This document shows positions 1 through 8,317 of a stretch of DNA of 64,000 nt, piece by piece. The notes beneath the pieces are model-generated. The model worked only from the letters and a program-made list of their open reading frames with translations, was not told where the DNA came from and did not search any database. Source of the stretch: Metabacillus rhizolycopersici (GTDB lineage: Bacteria > Bacillota > Bacilli > Bacillales > Bacillaceae). The translations under genes and the position numbers were made by a program. The stretch spans positions 110,684-174,683 of the forward strand of contig NZ_JAIQUM010000002.1 of assembly GCF_020075705.1 (NCBI RefSeq). Reading direction: 5' to 3'. Within the stretch, counting starts at the first letter, position 1, and each line of letters begins with the position of its first letter.

Positions 1-212
1 ACCTGCGAAATAGGTGTGTTACCATCACGACCTTCAGCAGTTGTTCGAGTAGTGATGTCACGGTCTGTAATGATACCTTTAAGCTGACCACTATCGACAA
101 CTGGAATTGAGCCAACATTTTGTTGATTCATTATTGCTGCCGCTTCCTTAACCGTTTGATTAGGAGAGACAGTTGCAATATTTGTTGTCATACAATCTCG
201 AATTGTGTTCAA
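1..212 (-). CDS. yhcV: CBS-domain protein, YhcV-like (partial, C-terminus outside window)
   Basis: N-terminal part of a small cytoplasmic protein built from CBS domains, which bind adenine nucleotides and sense energy state. The visible translation has the CBS pattern: MTTNIATVSP, then VKEAAAIM, then VGSIPVVD, then LKGIITDRDI. The best start is TTG at 212, because AAAGGAG lies 9 nt upstream; the ATG at codon 8 has no such site. The sequence and the nearby yhcU, yhcT and sortase genes match the B. subtilis YhcV neighbourhood. The gene runs off the left edge, so its full length (about 140 residues in the family) cannot be checked. Function beyond ligand sensing is not known to me. Confidence 0.85.
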   Translation of the reverse strand, partial: MNTIRDCMTTNIATVSPNQTVKEAAAIMNQQNVGSIPVVDSGQLKGIITDRDITTRTTAEGRDGNTPISQ

Positions 213-464
213 GATACTTCACTCCTTTCGAAGCATAGTATGGACAACTAATTGAACTTTACTAGTAGAAGATTTTATCAAGGATAAATAAGAAATAACA
301 AGGAAAAATTAATAATTAAACAAAAATTTTACAATTTATCACATTTCATATTTTCTTTTTACATGATAATTTTTTTTACACTTTACCCACAATCATACTA
401 TTTTACAGTCTAATCTAAAACGATTATAATTTATTCGGATATATTTAATTTTAGGGGGGATGTC

Positions 465-896
465 ATGTCGAATACTAATGAAAAGAAAATTGAAAATTTA
501 TTATCAATTGGATGGATCGCTTCATTTATAGCAACATTAGGAAGTCTCTATTTCTCAGAAATTTTAGATTATATACCTTGTGAACTTTGCTGGTATCAAC
601 GAATCTTTATGTATCCTTTAGTCATCATCCTAGGTATTGGTGCAATTAAAAAAGATGCTTCAATCGCACTTTATTCACTTATTCTTTCAGGTATAGGTGG
701 ATGTATTTCAATTTACCATTACAGCATCCAAAAAATTGACTTTTTAGGTGATCATTCAATTTCGTGCGGAATTGTTCCTTGTACTGGACAATACATAAAC
801 TGGTTTGGATTTATCACAATTCCTTTCTTAGCTCTAATCGCCTTTACCATCATTTTCGTAACAAGCTTACTTATTTTAAAAAAGGCAGGTAAATAA
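465..896 (+). CDS. bdbC: Disulfide bond formation protein, DsbB/BdbC family
   Basis: Polytopic membrane oxidoreductase that passes electrons from an extracytoplasmic thiol oxidase to the quinone pool, so that exported proteins can form disulfides. The 143 residues contain four hydrophobic segments. The first cysteine pair is C39-E-L-C42 followed by WYQR, the DsbB signature, and the second pair is C101 and C106. A run of G (AGGGGGGA) sits just upstream of the ATG. The stop codon is one base from the start of the next gene, a membrane-anchored thioredoxin, so the two form a redox pair in one operon. The usual BdbD partner with a CPYC motif is not present here. Confidence 0.9.
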   Translation: MSNTNEKKIENLLSIGWIASFIATLGSLYFSEILDYIPCELCWYQRIFMYPLVIILGIGAIKKDASIALYSLILSGIGGCISIYHYSIQKIDFLGDHSISCGIVPCTGQYINWFGFITIPFLALIAFTIIFVTSLLILKKAGK

Positions 897-897
897 G

Positions 898-1368
898 ATG
901 AAGAAAATCCTTATTTTTGGTGTAATCATCGTTGTTTTATTCGGTGGATTAGCGTTTGTAACAACTTATCAAAAAAATCAAGCTGCAGAAGGCAATGTTT
1001 ACGGTAAAAATGACCTTGATAAAGCAACAATCGATCAATTAGATGATCCAAATTATCAGAATATCATTCTTCCTGATCAACTAGAAGCAAAATTAGACAA
1101 CAAAGAAGATACTATTGTTTATTTCTTTAGCCCAACTTGTGTACACTGTCAAGCAACAACACCGATTCTAATGCCTGTTGCTGATGAAGTTGGTGTTGAT
1201 ATTAATCAATTTAACTTGTTAGAATATGAGGAAGCTTGGAATCAATACGGAATTACGTCTACTCCAACTCTGATCCATTACAAAGATGGAGTAGAAGTTG
1301 CTCGAGTAGTAGGATCAAATTCAGAAGAAAATTTCCGTTCGTTATTGACTGAGTGGAAAGCTGAGTAA
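898..1368 (+). CDS. Membrane-anchored thioredoxin-fold protein, partner of BdbC
   Basis: Thiol-disulfide exchange protein facing outside the membrane. Residues 4-22 form an uncleaved signal or anchor segment, and the rest is a thioredoxin fold with active site C81-V-H-C84 (in FFSPTCVHC) and a cis-proline loop at T122-P123. At 156 residues it is shorter than BdbD, and its CVHC site differs from the CPYC typical of DsbA/BdbD. It is more like the small thioredoxins paired with BdbC in some Bacillus. It follows bdbC after a single base, so the two are surely cotranscribed, and a strong terminator lies about 170 nt downstream. It probably oxidises or reshuffles secreted proteins; the substrate is unknown. 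Confidence 0.85.
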   Translation: MKKILIFGVIIVVLFGGLAFVTTYQKNQAAEGNVYGKNDLDKATIDQLDDPNYQNIILPDQLEAKLDNKEDTIVYFFSPTCVHCQATTPILMPVADEVGVDINQFNLLEYEEAWNQYGITSTPTLIHYKDGVEVARVVGSNSEENFRSLLTEWKAE

Positions 1369-1373
1369 GGAAC

Positions 1374-1531
1374 AAAAGCGCAAGCGCCTTGTTCAGCAGC
1401 CTCGGGCAAATAAGCCGATCAGGAATAGAAGGTGTTTTTTACCGTCAATTCCTGATCGGCTTAGACCCAAGAGGGCTAGGAGCTGGATGTCGTGCGCTTA
1501 TCCACAGTACAAGAATTTTATAATTTCCTAA
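1374..1531 (+). repeat. Interspersed palindromic element, copy A
   Basis: One copy of a family seen 12 times in this window. The 5' arm AAAAGCGCAAGCGCCTTG and 3' arm GGGCTAGGAGCTGGA flank a variable inner hairpin (CCGATCAGGAAT pairing with ATTCCTGATCGG). It ends in tail type a, GTGCGCTTATCCACAG through to ATTTCCT. It lies between the bdbC operon and its terminator. Confidence 0.85.
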
Positions 1532-1540
1532 GCAGTAAGA

Positions 1541-1583
1541 AAAAAGCGGTTCTGATACATTATGTATCAGAACCGCTTTTTTT
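1541..1583. terminator. Bidirectional rho-independent terminator
   Basis: A 14-16 bp stem (AGCGGTTCTGATAC and its complement) with A and T runs on the two sides. It can end both the bdbC operon on the plus strand and yhcU on the minus strand. Confidence 0.9.
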
Positions 1584-1586
1584 GAT

Positions 1587-1991
1587 TTAAATAATCCAAC
1601 TATTTGCCGGCTTAATAAACTGACTAAATTCCCCTACTTGGCTCTCTGCTTCTTTAAATTGCGAAAAGGCCAACGGGAAAAAGTATCCATATTCGTTTAA
1701 ATTCTGACTATTACGCTCAAACATTTCTTGATATTCTTGTTCATGTTTGCAACCATCGATATGGTCTAACAAAGCAATTAATGTTTGAAGGCTAGAAATA
1801 ATTTGAAACGCATCCTTTAATGTCCCATTATACATTTGATCTGTAGCCTTTGGTTGTAGCACCCTTTGTTTTTTCCACTCCACAATCTTATGGTCTGGAA
1901 AAAACCTTGGTAGGACTTCCTTATAAATTTGTTCTACAAGTTCTTCTATATGACGTTCTTGTTCTTCCGTTGACGCAACAACAATCTTCAA
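1587..1991 (-). CDS. yhcU: DUF5365 family protein, YhcU-like
   Basis: A 134-residue soluble protein of unknown function, matching my memory of B. subtilis YhcU in its start (MKIVVASTEEQE) and length. The first half is charged and helical, and the rest is mixed with several aromatic residues (YGYFFPLAF). There is no signal peptide or membrane segment. The start is an ATG preceded by a G-rich stretch, AAAAAAGGGTG. It lies between the thioredoxin operon and the pseudouridine synthase and shares a bidirectional terminator with the former. Synteny with yhcV, yhcT and srtD supports the name; the family has no experimentally defined role that I know of. Confidence 0.8.
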   Translation of the reverse strand: MKIVVASTEEQERHIEELVEQIYKEVLPRFFPDHKIVEWKKQRVLQPKATDQMYNGTLKDAFQIISSLQTLIALLDHIDGCKHEQEYQEMFERNSQNLNEYGYFFPLAFSQFKEAESQVGEFSQFIKPANSWII

Positions 1992-2158
1992 TTATATCAC
2001 CCTTTTTTTATCGTCCTTTTCTTCTTTCTCTTTAACTCTTGTTAGCATACCACAGTCTATTTCGACATTGGAGAGGTAAGTGTTTCCGGAACTAGATTGA
2101 ACATCCAATCTTTGTTCTGTATACTTTTTTCAGTAGCGTTTACTGTCAGCTCTCTAAG

Positions 2159-2311
2159 AAAAGCGCAAGCGCCTTGTTCAGCCTCGGGCAAATAAGACGC
2201 TCAGAGGAATAGATGGTGTTCTTTGCCTTCAATTCCTGAGTGGCTTAGACCCAAGAGGGGCTAGGCGCTGGACACAAAAACTAAGTCAAAAAATTTATAC
2301 TTTTTTATCTC
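2159..2311 (+). repeat. Interspersed palindromic element, copy B
   Basis: Same family as the copy at 1374. Arms are AAAAGCGCAAGCGCC and GGGGCTAGGCGCTGGAC; the inner stem pairs GACGCTCAGAGGAAT with ATTCCTGAGTGGC imperfectly. It has tail type b (AACTAAGTC through to TATAC-T-TTTTTATC). It lies just upstream of yhcT and may lie in its leader. Confidence 0.85.
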
Positions 2312-2352
2312 TAAAAAATAATAGTATGAACATAAAAGGATTGGTGATCATC

Positions 2353-3255
2353 ATGCAACGATTCGGCGAATGGCTGGAAATCAAGATTCCTAAAGAATGG
2401 GCTCAAAACACAGTGTTTCATGTTCTATCAAAAGAACTAGGTGCTTCTAAATCACTTATCCAAAAATGGAATTCTTCTTCAGCGATAAAAAGAAATAATA
2501 GTAAAGCAGACGTCAATCATCAACTTCAAACTGGTGATCGGTTATTTTTACATATATTTGGTGACGAGGATTATGGAGTACTCCCTGAGTATCAAACGAT
2601 TGACGTCTTATATGAAGATGATCATTTATTAATTGTCAATAAAAGGGCAGGAATTGACACACACCCAAATGAAGCACATCAAAAAGGAACATTAGCAAAT
2701 GGAATTGCCTACTATTATCAATCGAACGGATTACAAATCAGAGTCCGCCATATTCACCGTCTTGATAAGGATACGTCTGGGGCAATCATTTTTGCTAAAC
2801 ATGATTTAGCCCACTCACTGCTAAATCATGCTCTTGAACTAAGAAAAATAAAACGTACGTATATCGCCATTATTGAAGGGAAACTTCCTCACCCAAAAGG
2901 AAAAATTGATCAACCAATTGGAAGAGATCGCCACCACGCAACACGGAGAAGAGTCTCTCCACAGGGACAAAGGGCAATTACCCATTATCAAGTAGAACAG
3001 TATGTAGCAACTAATCATATTTCCATTGTTTCTCTTCAACTAGACACTGGAAGAACACATCAAATCCGCGTTCATTTAAGCTCAATTGGCCACCCCATTA
3101 TTGGAGATGTGCTTTATGGTGGGAAGAAAGGATTCATAGGCAGACAAGCCCTTCATGCTTTGAAAGTTGCTCTCATTCATCCATTTACAGCGGAAAAAAT
3201 TGAAGTTGAGGCGGATTTTCCAACAGATATGCTTTCTTTATTGCCAAAAAATTAG
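2353..3255 (+). CDS. yhcT: RluA-family pseudouridine synthase, YhcT-like
   Basis: Isomerises uridine to pseudouridine in structured RNA, probably rRNA or tRNA. An S4-like N-terminal region (residues 1-75, with the LGASKSLIQKW segment) precedes the catalytic domain. Motif II is RHIHRLDKDTSG, whose aspartate is the catalytic nucleophile; a later motif is RTHQIRVH. I chose ATG at 2353, giving 300 residues, because GGTGATC sits just before it; the in-frame ATG at 2326 has no ribosome binding site. Synteny with yhcU, yhcV and the sortase supports YhcT. A palindromic repeat lies directly upstream. The exact target nucleotide cannot be told from sequence. Confidence 0.88.
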   Translation: MQRFGEWLEIKIPKEWAQNTVFHVLSKELGASKSLIQKWNSSSAIKRNNSKADVNHQLQTGDRLFLHIFGDEDYGVLPEYQTIDVLYEDDHLLIVNKRAGIDTHPNEAHQKGTLANGIAYYYQSNGLQIRVRHIHRLDKDTSGAIIFAKHDLAHSLLNHALELRKIKRTYIAIIEGKLPHPKGKIDQPIGRDRHHATRRRVSPQGQRAITHYQVEQYVATNHISIVSLQLDTGRTHQIRVHLSSIGHPIIGDVLYGGKKGFIGRQALHALKVALIHPFTAEKIEVEADFPTDMLSLLPKN

Positions 3256-3371
3256 TAAGAGATTCTTATTATTTTAGTCCATTCCTTTCAACCGTGTATT
3301 GTTAATCATTATGGCAATTTTCTATTTCAACAAGCCTTTCATATATTAACCAATTTCTTAAACATTAAGAC

Positions 3372-3407
3372 AAAAAAGCCTAAATCCTTATTATCTGGAT
3401 TTAGGCT
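3372..3407 (-). terminator. Rho-independent terminator for the sortase gene
   Basis: Stem AGCCTAAATCC / GGATTTAGGCT followed on the minus strand by a six-T run. It lies between the converging yhcT and srtD genes; the T run favours srtD. Confidence 0.85.
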
Positions 3408-3428
3408 GCTTTCATTTAGTCGTAACGT

Positions 3429-4007
3429 CTAAACATTCTTCACTTTTGCATAAATAATATAACGTTGAGGAGCGTTCCCAACATAGCTAAATGGATAACA
3501 AGTTGTAAGAATTAGCTCTTCTTTTTCATTTTGCAAAGTAATAATACTTAAATCATCAGGCTCCACAATTTTCGTTTCAGTAATCTCATATTCAAAGTTG
3601 CCGTATGGAAGAGCAATTTCAAGGGAATCTCCAATTTCAAGTTCTCCCGCCCTACGGAACACAGTATCCCTATGACCAGACAAAACAATTTGACCATTTT
3701 CAGTTGGATAATAGCTACCTTTGTAGTGTCCTACACCCTTTTCAAGATCGTCAGGGTCAGTTCCTTCAACTATAGGTAAATCAGCATTCAGCTTTGGAAT
3801 TTGTAAAATACCAACAGCTTCTCCAATTGGTGGTTTATATGTTCCATCCTCTTCTTTATATATTTCTTTATTAGGAGGCGATTCGACTATCTCCTTAGCT
3901 TCAACTAAAGAAGTCGAAGTTTGCATCTTTGTGTCAACTATTTGCCAACCAGCATAACCGACGATACAAAGACCAACAACAATCAACAAATAGGATAGTT
4001 TCTTCAT
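3429..4007 (-). CDS. srtD: Class D sortase
   Basis: Membrane-anchored cysteine transpeptidase that links exported proteins carrying an LPxTA/LPxTG-like motif to the cell wall. The 192 residues start with a signal anchor (4-23). The catalytic triad is visible: H112 in LSGHRDT, C170 in LTTCYPF, and R182 in APQRYII. The two-residue TTC motif and the short linker fit the B. subtilis YhcS (SrtD) type. In B. subtilis the neighbouring yhcR encodes its substrate; no LPxTx substrate gene is seen here, so the substrate must be elsewhere. A terminator follows on the minus strand. Confidence 0.9.
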   Translation of the reverse strand: MKKLSYLLIVVGLCIVGYAGWQIVDTKMQTSTSLVEAKEIVESPPNKEIYKEEDGTYKPPIGEAVGILQIPKLNADLPIVEGTDPDDLEKGVGHYKGSYYPTENGQIVLSGHRDTVFRRAGELEIGDSLEIALPYGNFEYEITETKIVEPDDLSIITLQNEKEELILTTCYPFSYVGNAPQRYIIYAKVKNV

Positions 4008-4128
4008 CTAGTTTCCACTCTTTCCTGAGTTAATAGGTACATTATATCATAGAAAAATTCACCAATATTAACAGAGTATCCAGAATTACTTAAATATTTG
4101 TTAAATCATTGTAAAGGTTGGCATACCC

Positions 4129-4236
4129 TTAAAAGAATAATGTATCTAATGAATATGAACCTGTGCCTATTAAAGCTACACCAAGTGCAATAACAATGAT
4201 AAATGCCATATTCTTTCTTACTAGAATAATAATCAT
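4129..4236 (-). pseudogene. Possible remnant of a DoxX-like membrane protein C-terminus
   Basis: A 35-codon reading frame ends in LIGTGSYSLDTLFF, which resembles the conserved C-terminal G-x-G-x-x-S-L-D segment of DoxX-family membrane proteins. The preceding 20 residues are a hydrophobic helix. No good ribosome binding site and no upstream continuation were found, so it looks like the tail of a deleted gene. The surrounding gene-free stretch (4008-4398) shows nothing else except AT-rich promoter-like DNA. Confidence 0.35.
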
Positions 4237-4398
4237 TCATTAACATCTGGATCTTAAGTTTTATAATTATCTGTAAATTCTATATAATAATAAGTAGCAT
4301 TAATAGTTTGATGTACTTATTTCATCTAAATACGATTAAATCAATTATTTTAATAGTAATCATTCTTTTTAACAGAATTTATTAAGGACGTGTGGATA

Positions 4399-5559
4399 TT
4401 GTCAAAAAAACTATTTGTTAGATCCAATACCCAGAAAGAATGGCTAAAGGAGCTGTTAAAACATGAAGAGACTTTTAAACGTCATTCACAGAAAGTCGAT
4501 GAACAATCTACGTTTCCAAAAGAGAATGTTAAAACACTCGTTGATATGGGATACACGAAACTGATATTACCGCAAGAATACGGTGGTGAGGGGATTAGTG
4601 TGACAGACATGATCCTTTTCCAAGAAACGATTGCTAGTTTTGATGGTGCCACAGGGTTGGCTATCGGTTGGCATCAAGGTGTTGTTGGTGAATTGTACGA
4701 GAATAAGCTTTGGGAAGAGGACAAGCTTAATTCATTTGCTAAAGAAATAATGAACGGTGCGTTAGTGAACAGAGCAGTAACCGAAGCACAAACTGGTAGT
4801 CCTACCCGTGGTGGTCGTCCTGGAACGAATGCGGTAAAAAGAGATGGGAAATGGGTTATTTCTGGTCAAAAAACCTTTACAACGATGTCTCCAGCATTAA
4901 CTCATTTCCTAGTATCTGCATGGGTCGAAGAAAAAGAGGGGATTGGTTTCTTCTTAATAGAGAGAGAGACTAGAGGCTTATCAATTAAAGAAACTTGGGA
5001 CGTTATTGCCATGAGAGGCACAGAAAGCCATGATTTAGTGCTAGACAATGTTGAAGTAGCGGAAGAAAACTTTGTTGAGTTCAATCAAGGTCCAAGAGGC
5101 AATAATGTGAACGGCTGGATTCTCCATATTCCTGCTTGCTATTTAGGGATTGCACAAGCAGCTCGCGATTATGCCGTGAAATTTGCGACGGAACATGCCC
5201 CAAATAGTTTAAATGGGCCGATCAGTCAATTACCAAATGTCCAAAGTTTAATCGGTCAAATCGACTTAGAATTAATGAAAGCAAGACATTTCCTTTATAG
5301 TGTTGCGGAAGCTTACGATGATGAGTCACGTCGTCACCATATTACGAATGAACTTGGAGCAGCGAAGCATATTGTAACAAATTCAAGTATAGCAATTGTC
5401 GATAAAGCAATGAGATTAGTTGGCGCAAAAAGTCTTCAATTATCAAATCCTTTGCAAAGATATTACCGCGATGTAAGAGCAGGTCTTCATAATCCACCAA
5501 TGGACGATATGACGATTTCTAAATTAGCTCAAACTGCAATTGAACAAACAGTGAAATAA
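4399..5559 (+). CDS. Acyl-CoA dehydrogenase family flavoprotein
   Basis: FAD-dependent oxidation of an acyl-CoA or similar thioester. The 386 residues show the three ACAD parts: N-terminal helices with LPQEYGGEG (about 55-63), the beta domain with VTEAQTGS and SGQKTFTTM (about 133-170), and a C-terminal helical domain with VDKAMRLVGAKS and YRDVRAGLHNPP. I chose TTG at 4399 because AAGGA lies 10 nt upstream; an in-frame GTG at 4390 leaves almost no spacing. It resembles the YdbM-type ACADs of Bacillus as I remember them. It stands alone, followed by a truncated repeat and a good terminator. The substrate is not predictable; desulfurisation-type ACADs are an alternative. Confidence 0.82.
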   Translation: MSKKLFVRSNTQKEWLKELLKHEETFKRHSQKVDEQSTFPKENVKTLVDMGYTKLILPQEYGGEGISVTDMILFQETIASFDGATGLAIGWHQGVVGELYENKLWEEDKLNSFAKEIMNGALVNRAVTEAQTGSPTRGGRPGTNAVKRDGKWVISGQKTFTTMSPALTHFLVSAWVEEKEGIGFFLIERETRGLSIKETWDVIAMRGTESHDLVLDNVEVAEENFVEFNQGPRGNNVNGWILHIPACYLGIAQAARDYAVKFATEHAPNSLNGPISQLPNVQSLIGQIDLELMKARHFLYSVAEAYDDESRRHHITNELGAAKHIVTNSSIAIVDKAMRLVGAKSLQLSNPLQRYYRDVRAGLHNPPMDDMTISKLAQTAIEQTVK

Positions 5560-5560
5560 C

Positions 5561-5617
5561 AAAAGCGCTGCTGGATGTCGTGCGCTTATCCACAGTACAA
5601 GAATTTTATTGTTTCCT
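5561..5617 (+). repeat. Truncated palindromic element, copy C
   Basis: Only the 5' tip (AAAAGCGCTG) fused to the 3' tail type a (CTGGATGTCGTGCGCTTATC) remains; the inner hairpin is deleted. It follows the acyl-CoA dehydrogenase stop codon directly. Confidence 0.7.
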
Positions 5618-5693
5618 AAACGATTAAAAAAACTAAGGATTATCGCCATTTTCTTAAAGCGAAATCCTTAGAGGATAAATAATATAGTATCAG

Positions 5694-5735
5694 ATAGCCC
5701 AATAAACACGAATATTGATTGGGCTATTTTTATTT
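5694..5735 (+). terminator. Rho-independent terminator after the acyl-CoA dehydrogenase
   Basis: Perfect 10 bp stem ATAGCCCAAT / ATTGGGCTAT with a T-rich tail on the plus strand. Confidence 0.88.
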
Positions 5736-5826
5736 ATGAAAAAAATATTAGTGCCCAAAATAGCTCTCTATACTATTAAACAAACGTTAAGTTAAGTGAT
5801 CAATTGTCATTTATTATAGAAATACG

Positions 5827-6795
5827 TTATTTAGATTGCGCAGATTTACCCTTTTTTCCCCACCACCCTTTTTTTCTAAAATACAAGGCAATCCCACAAC
5901 CTAATCCAAAGATAACGATAAGAACATATAAATAGCCATAATCCCATTTCAATTCAGGCATATACTCAAAATTCATACCGTACAAGCCTGCTATAAAAGT
6001 CATAGGAATAAAAATGACGCTTACAAGGGTTAATGTTTTCATAATCGTGTTTGTATGATCTGACTTTAAAGAAATTTGCAAATTAAATATGCTTGTCATG
6101 TTTTCAATAAAGGTGTCAAAGGCATTAACGATACGTGAATAATTATGCTGTAAGTCCTGAAAATAGAATCCTGAATCTTCGTTTATATATGGAAATTCGG
6201 ATTGACCAATTGATTTAATCACTTGTTCTTGAGGTTCGATAATTTGCCTTAAATCATGTAATCTTGCTTTCCAGCGGTATACATCTTTTCCAATCTTATT
6301 TTCAAATGGATCTTTAAAAACACTTTTTTCTAAAGCTTGAATTTCGTCAGCAATTTCATCGACAGCATGAAGAAACTCGATCGAAACTTTATGAATAATT
6401 TGATACAAAACATAACCAGTATGAGACATATCCTCAGGATTTTCTTCAAAGTGTTTTATGATTTCAGAAAGTAAGTGAAGGTTACTATCTTGTTCACGTG
6501 TAATGATGAAGTTTGTACCGACAAGGATATTTAATTTTACTGGTTGAAAGTTCTCTTCTATTGAAAATAAAGAGATTACAGCCTCATTTTTGTAGACATT
6601 TACCTTAGGAAGATCATTAAATTCCTCCATAAACCTTTGAGCTAATGGATGAATAGTTAACTGTTCGATGATTGTATCAAACGATTTTTTAAACGATTTA
6701 TTTTCAATATGAAACCAAATAATTTCGTCCGTAGTTGGGAGAGTGAAAGTTTCGATTCGATCAAGGGTTTTAGATTGTTTATTATACTTAAGCAT
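5827..6795 (-). CDS. corA: CorA family Mg2+/divalent cation transporter
   Basis: Pentameric inner-membrane channel for Mg2+ (or Co2+/Ni2+). The 322 residues have the large cytoplasmic funnel domain followed by two C-terminal membrane helices (about 254-274 and 287-307). The selectivity signature G273-M-N275 (in LYGMNFEYMPE) sits at the end of the first helix, and the last 15 residues are strongly basic, as usual in CorA. Length and layout are standard, close to B. subtilis YfjQ. No Mg2+ riboswitch is visible upstream. The start is ATG after an AAAGGGGAAA site. Monocistronic; it converges with the acyl-CoA dehydrogenase. Confidence 0.93.
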   Translation of the reverse strand: MLKYNKQSKTLDRIETFTLPTTDEIIWFHIENKSFKKSFDTIIEQLTIHPLAQRFMEEFNDLPKVNVYKNEAVISLFSIEENFQPVKLNILVGTNFIITREQDSNLHLLSEIIKHFEENPEDMSHTGYVLYQIIHKVSIEFLHAVDEIADEIQALEKSVFKDPFENKIGKDVYRWKARLHDLRQIIEPQEQVIKSIGQSEFPYINEDSGFYFQDLQHNYSRIVNAFDTFIENMTSIFNLQISLKSDHTNTIMKTLTLVSVIFIPMTFIAGLYGMNFEYMPELKWDYGYLYVLIVIFGLGCGIALYFRKKGWWGKKGKSAQSK

Positions 6796-6860
6796 ATTTT
6801 TTCCCCTTTACAAATAATAAGATGTTTGAATTATTATTTGTCATTATGGAATATTCATAC

Positions 6861-6900
6861 AAAAAAAGAAAAGCAGTGGACCTTTTATGGTATCCACTGC
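6861..6900 (-). terminator. Minus-strand rho-independent terminator
   Basis: Stem GCAGTGGA / TCCACTGC followed on the minus strand by TTTTCTTTTTTT. It lies downstream of yclQ and just upstream of corA, insulating the two. Confidence 0.8.
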
Positions 6901-6970
6901 CTATCTAGAGAGTTTCCTTTATCATTTTATTACATATTATTTCAATCCTGCTTCTACTTCTTTTACCATC

Positions 6971-7021
6971 ATCCCCCACTGATGGTTCGTTCGCACTTAT
7001 TAGACCTTTACGGACAGTAAG
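6971..7021. repeat. Short transposon-end-like repeat, copy P1
   Basis: Carries CCCCCACTGATGG and ACCTTTACGGACAGTAAG, diverged forms of the TCCCACTGATGG and ACCTTAACGGGCAGTAA blocks seen at 45383. No ORF is attached. Confidence 0.55.
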
Positions 7022-7035
7022 AATGGAATAAAATG

Positions 7036-7083
7036 AAAACAAAAACAGGAATGCCAGAGAGTCAGTTTTCACTGACGTTCTGG
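7036..7083 (-). terminator. Terminator hairpin after yclQ
   Basis: Nested stem CCAGA..GTCAGT / ACTGAC..TCTGG followed on the minus strand by TGTTTTTGTTTTC, 20 nt after the yclQ stop codon. Confidence 0.75.
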
Positions 7084-7100
7084 ACAGCCCCTTACAGAAA

Positions 7101-8147
7101 TTATTTACCTAATTCAGCTAAGATTTCATCGATTTTTGCAAGCTCAGATTGTAACCCGCCACCGCCTATGTACCAAAGCGGACCATCTAAGTATACGATC
7201 TGATTATTTTTGTAAGCTGTTGTTTGTTTAACAATATCATTTTCCATATCAGCTTCAATGTTAGATTCGGCACCAGTAGTTGCTGCTGTACGGTCGATTA
7301 CAAATAATACTTGTGGATCAAACTCTAAAAGTGCTTCGAAACCAAAGTTAGATCCGTGAGAAGAAGCTTCAATATCATCTGTTACTGGCTTGAAACCATA
7401 TGTTTCATAAATATAACCGAAACGAGATTTTGTTGCGAAACCAGATAAGTTTCCTTCATTGTACATTGTAACTAAAGAAGTTTCATAGTTACCAGCTAAA
7501 GCCTTGATTTCTTCTAAAGCTGAATCAAATTTAGCAAGTTCTTCTTTAGCTTCAGCTTCTTTACCGAACATTTTAGCTGCGGTATCTACAGAAGCTAAGA
7601 ATGTGTTCCAATAATCGTCTTCTTTAGTTCCAACGAATACTACAGGAGCAATTTCTTTTAATTCTTCATAGAATGGAGCTTGGCGACCAGAGATAAAGAT
7701 TACGTCTGGATTAAGTTCTGCAATATCTTCAAGTAATGGCTCTTTTAAAGAACCAACGCTTGTGTACTCATCACTTGCATATTTTTCAAGGTGAGCTGGT
7801 AAAGCAGTATCTTTAGGAAGCCCTACGATTCCTTCAACACCAAGTGCATCTAATGTATCTAACATACCGTAGTCAAATACTACGATTTTTTCTGGCATTG
7901 TTTCAAATGTAACATCTTCAAAACTAATTGTACCTGCTTCTTCACTTTCAGTTGAAGCAATTGTTGAAGATACAGTCATTGGATAAACAGGACCCTTTTC
8001 CTCTGCTGCTTCATCAGTTTTTGCAGTTTGATCTCCAGTTGTAGTCTCTTCTTTTGGTTCTTCTTTTGAAGAATCTCCGTTAGAACCACAAGCAGCAAGT
8101 ACTAAAAACATAGCTATTAGTACACTAACTAAACTCCATTTTTTCAT
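7101..8147 (-). CDS. yclQ: Siderophore-binding lipoprotein (petrobactin type)
   Basis: Substrate-binding lipoprotein that delivers a ferric siderophore to the YclNOP permease. The 348 residues begin with a lipoprotein signal ending LVLAAC20, followed by an acidic linker and a periplasmic-binding-protein fold of the FhuD/TroA class (PEKIVVFDYGMLDTLDALG, then LNPDVIFISGRQAPFYEEL). The gene order matches B. subtilis yclNOPQ, whose YclQ binds petrobactin and its photoproduct. A hairpin ends the upstream transcript and a perfect Fur box precedes this gene, so it can be transcribed on its own when iron is low. The ligand is inferred from homology. Confidence 0.92.
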   Translation of the reverse strand: MKKWSLVSVLIAMFLVLAACGSNGDSSKEEPKEETTTGDQTAKTDEAAEEKGPVYPMTVSSTIASTESEEAGTISFEDVTFETMPEKIVVFDYGMLDTLDALGVEGIVGLPKDTALPAHLEKYASDEYTSVGSLKEPLLEDIAELNPDVIFISGRQAPFYEELKEIAPVVFVGTKEDDYWNTFLASVDTAAKMFGKEAEAKEELAKFDSALEEIKALAGNYETSLVTMYNEGNLSGFATKSRFGYIYETYGFKPVTDDIEASSHGSNFGFEALLEFDPQVLFVIDRTAATTGAESNIEADMENDIVKQTTAYKNNQIVYLDGPLWYIGGGGLQSELAKIDEILAELGK

Positions 8148-8188
8148 ATGTATTACTCCCCTTTTACGAATTTTTATTTAAATGATTA

Positions 8189-8203
8189 TGATAATCATTA
8201 TCA
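8189..8203. promoter_or_regulatory. Fur box upstream of yclQ
   Basis: The sequence TGATAATCATTATCA is an exact match to the Bacillus 7-1-7 Fur consensus, 42 nt upstream of the yclQ start. It implies iron repression of a separate yclQ promoter. Confidence 0.93.
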
Positions 8204-8317
8204 TTTACGACTTTTTTCATTGTAAAGTTATTAATCATTGCTGTCAATACGTTTCTGGAAAAATATTCAGAAAATTTTCAAAGCAATTAATAACATTAAA
8301 AACCTTACTTTTAAAAC

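Noticed and set aside
4399..5559. GTG at 4390 as the start of the acyl-CoA dehydrogenase
   Set aside because: It nearly overlaps the AAGGA site; TTG at 4399 has 10 nt spacing and gives the expected MSKKLF start.
6796..6860. Mg2+ (M-box) riboswitch upstream of corA
   Set aside because: The leader is too short and AT-rich, with none of the conserved M-box stems.
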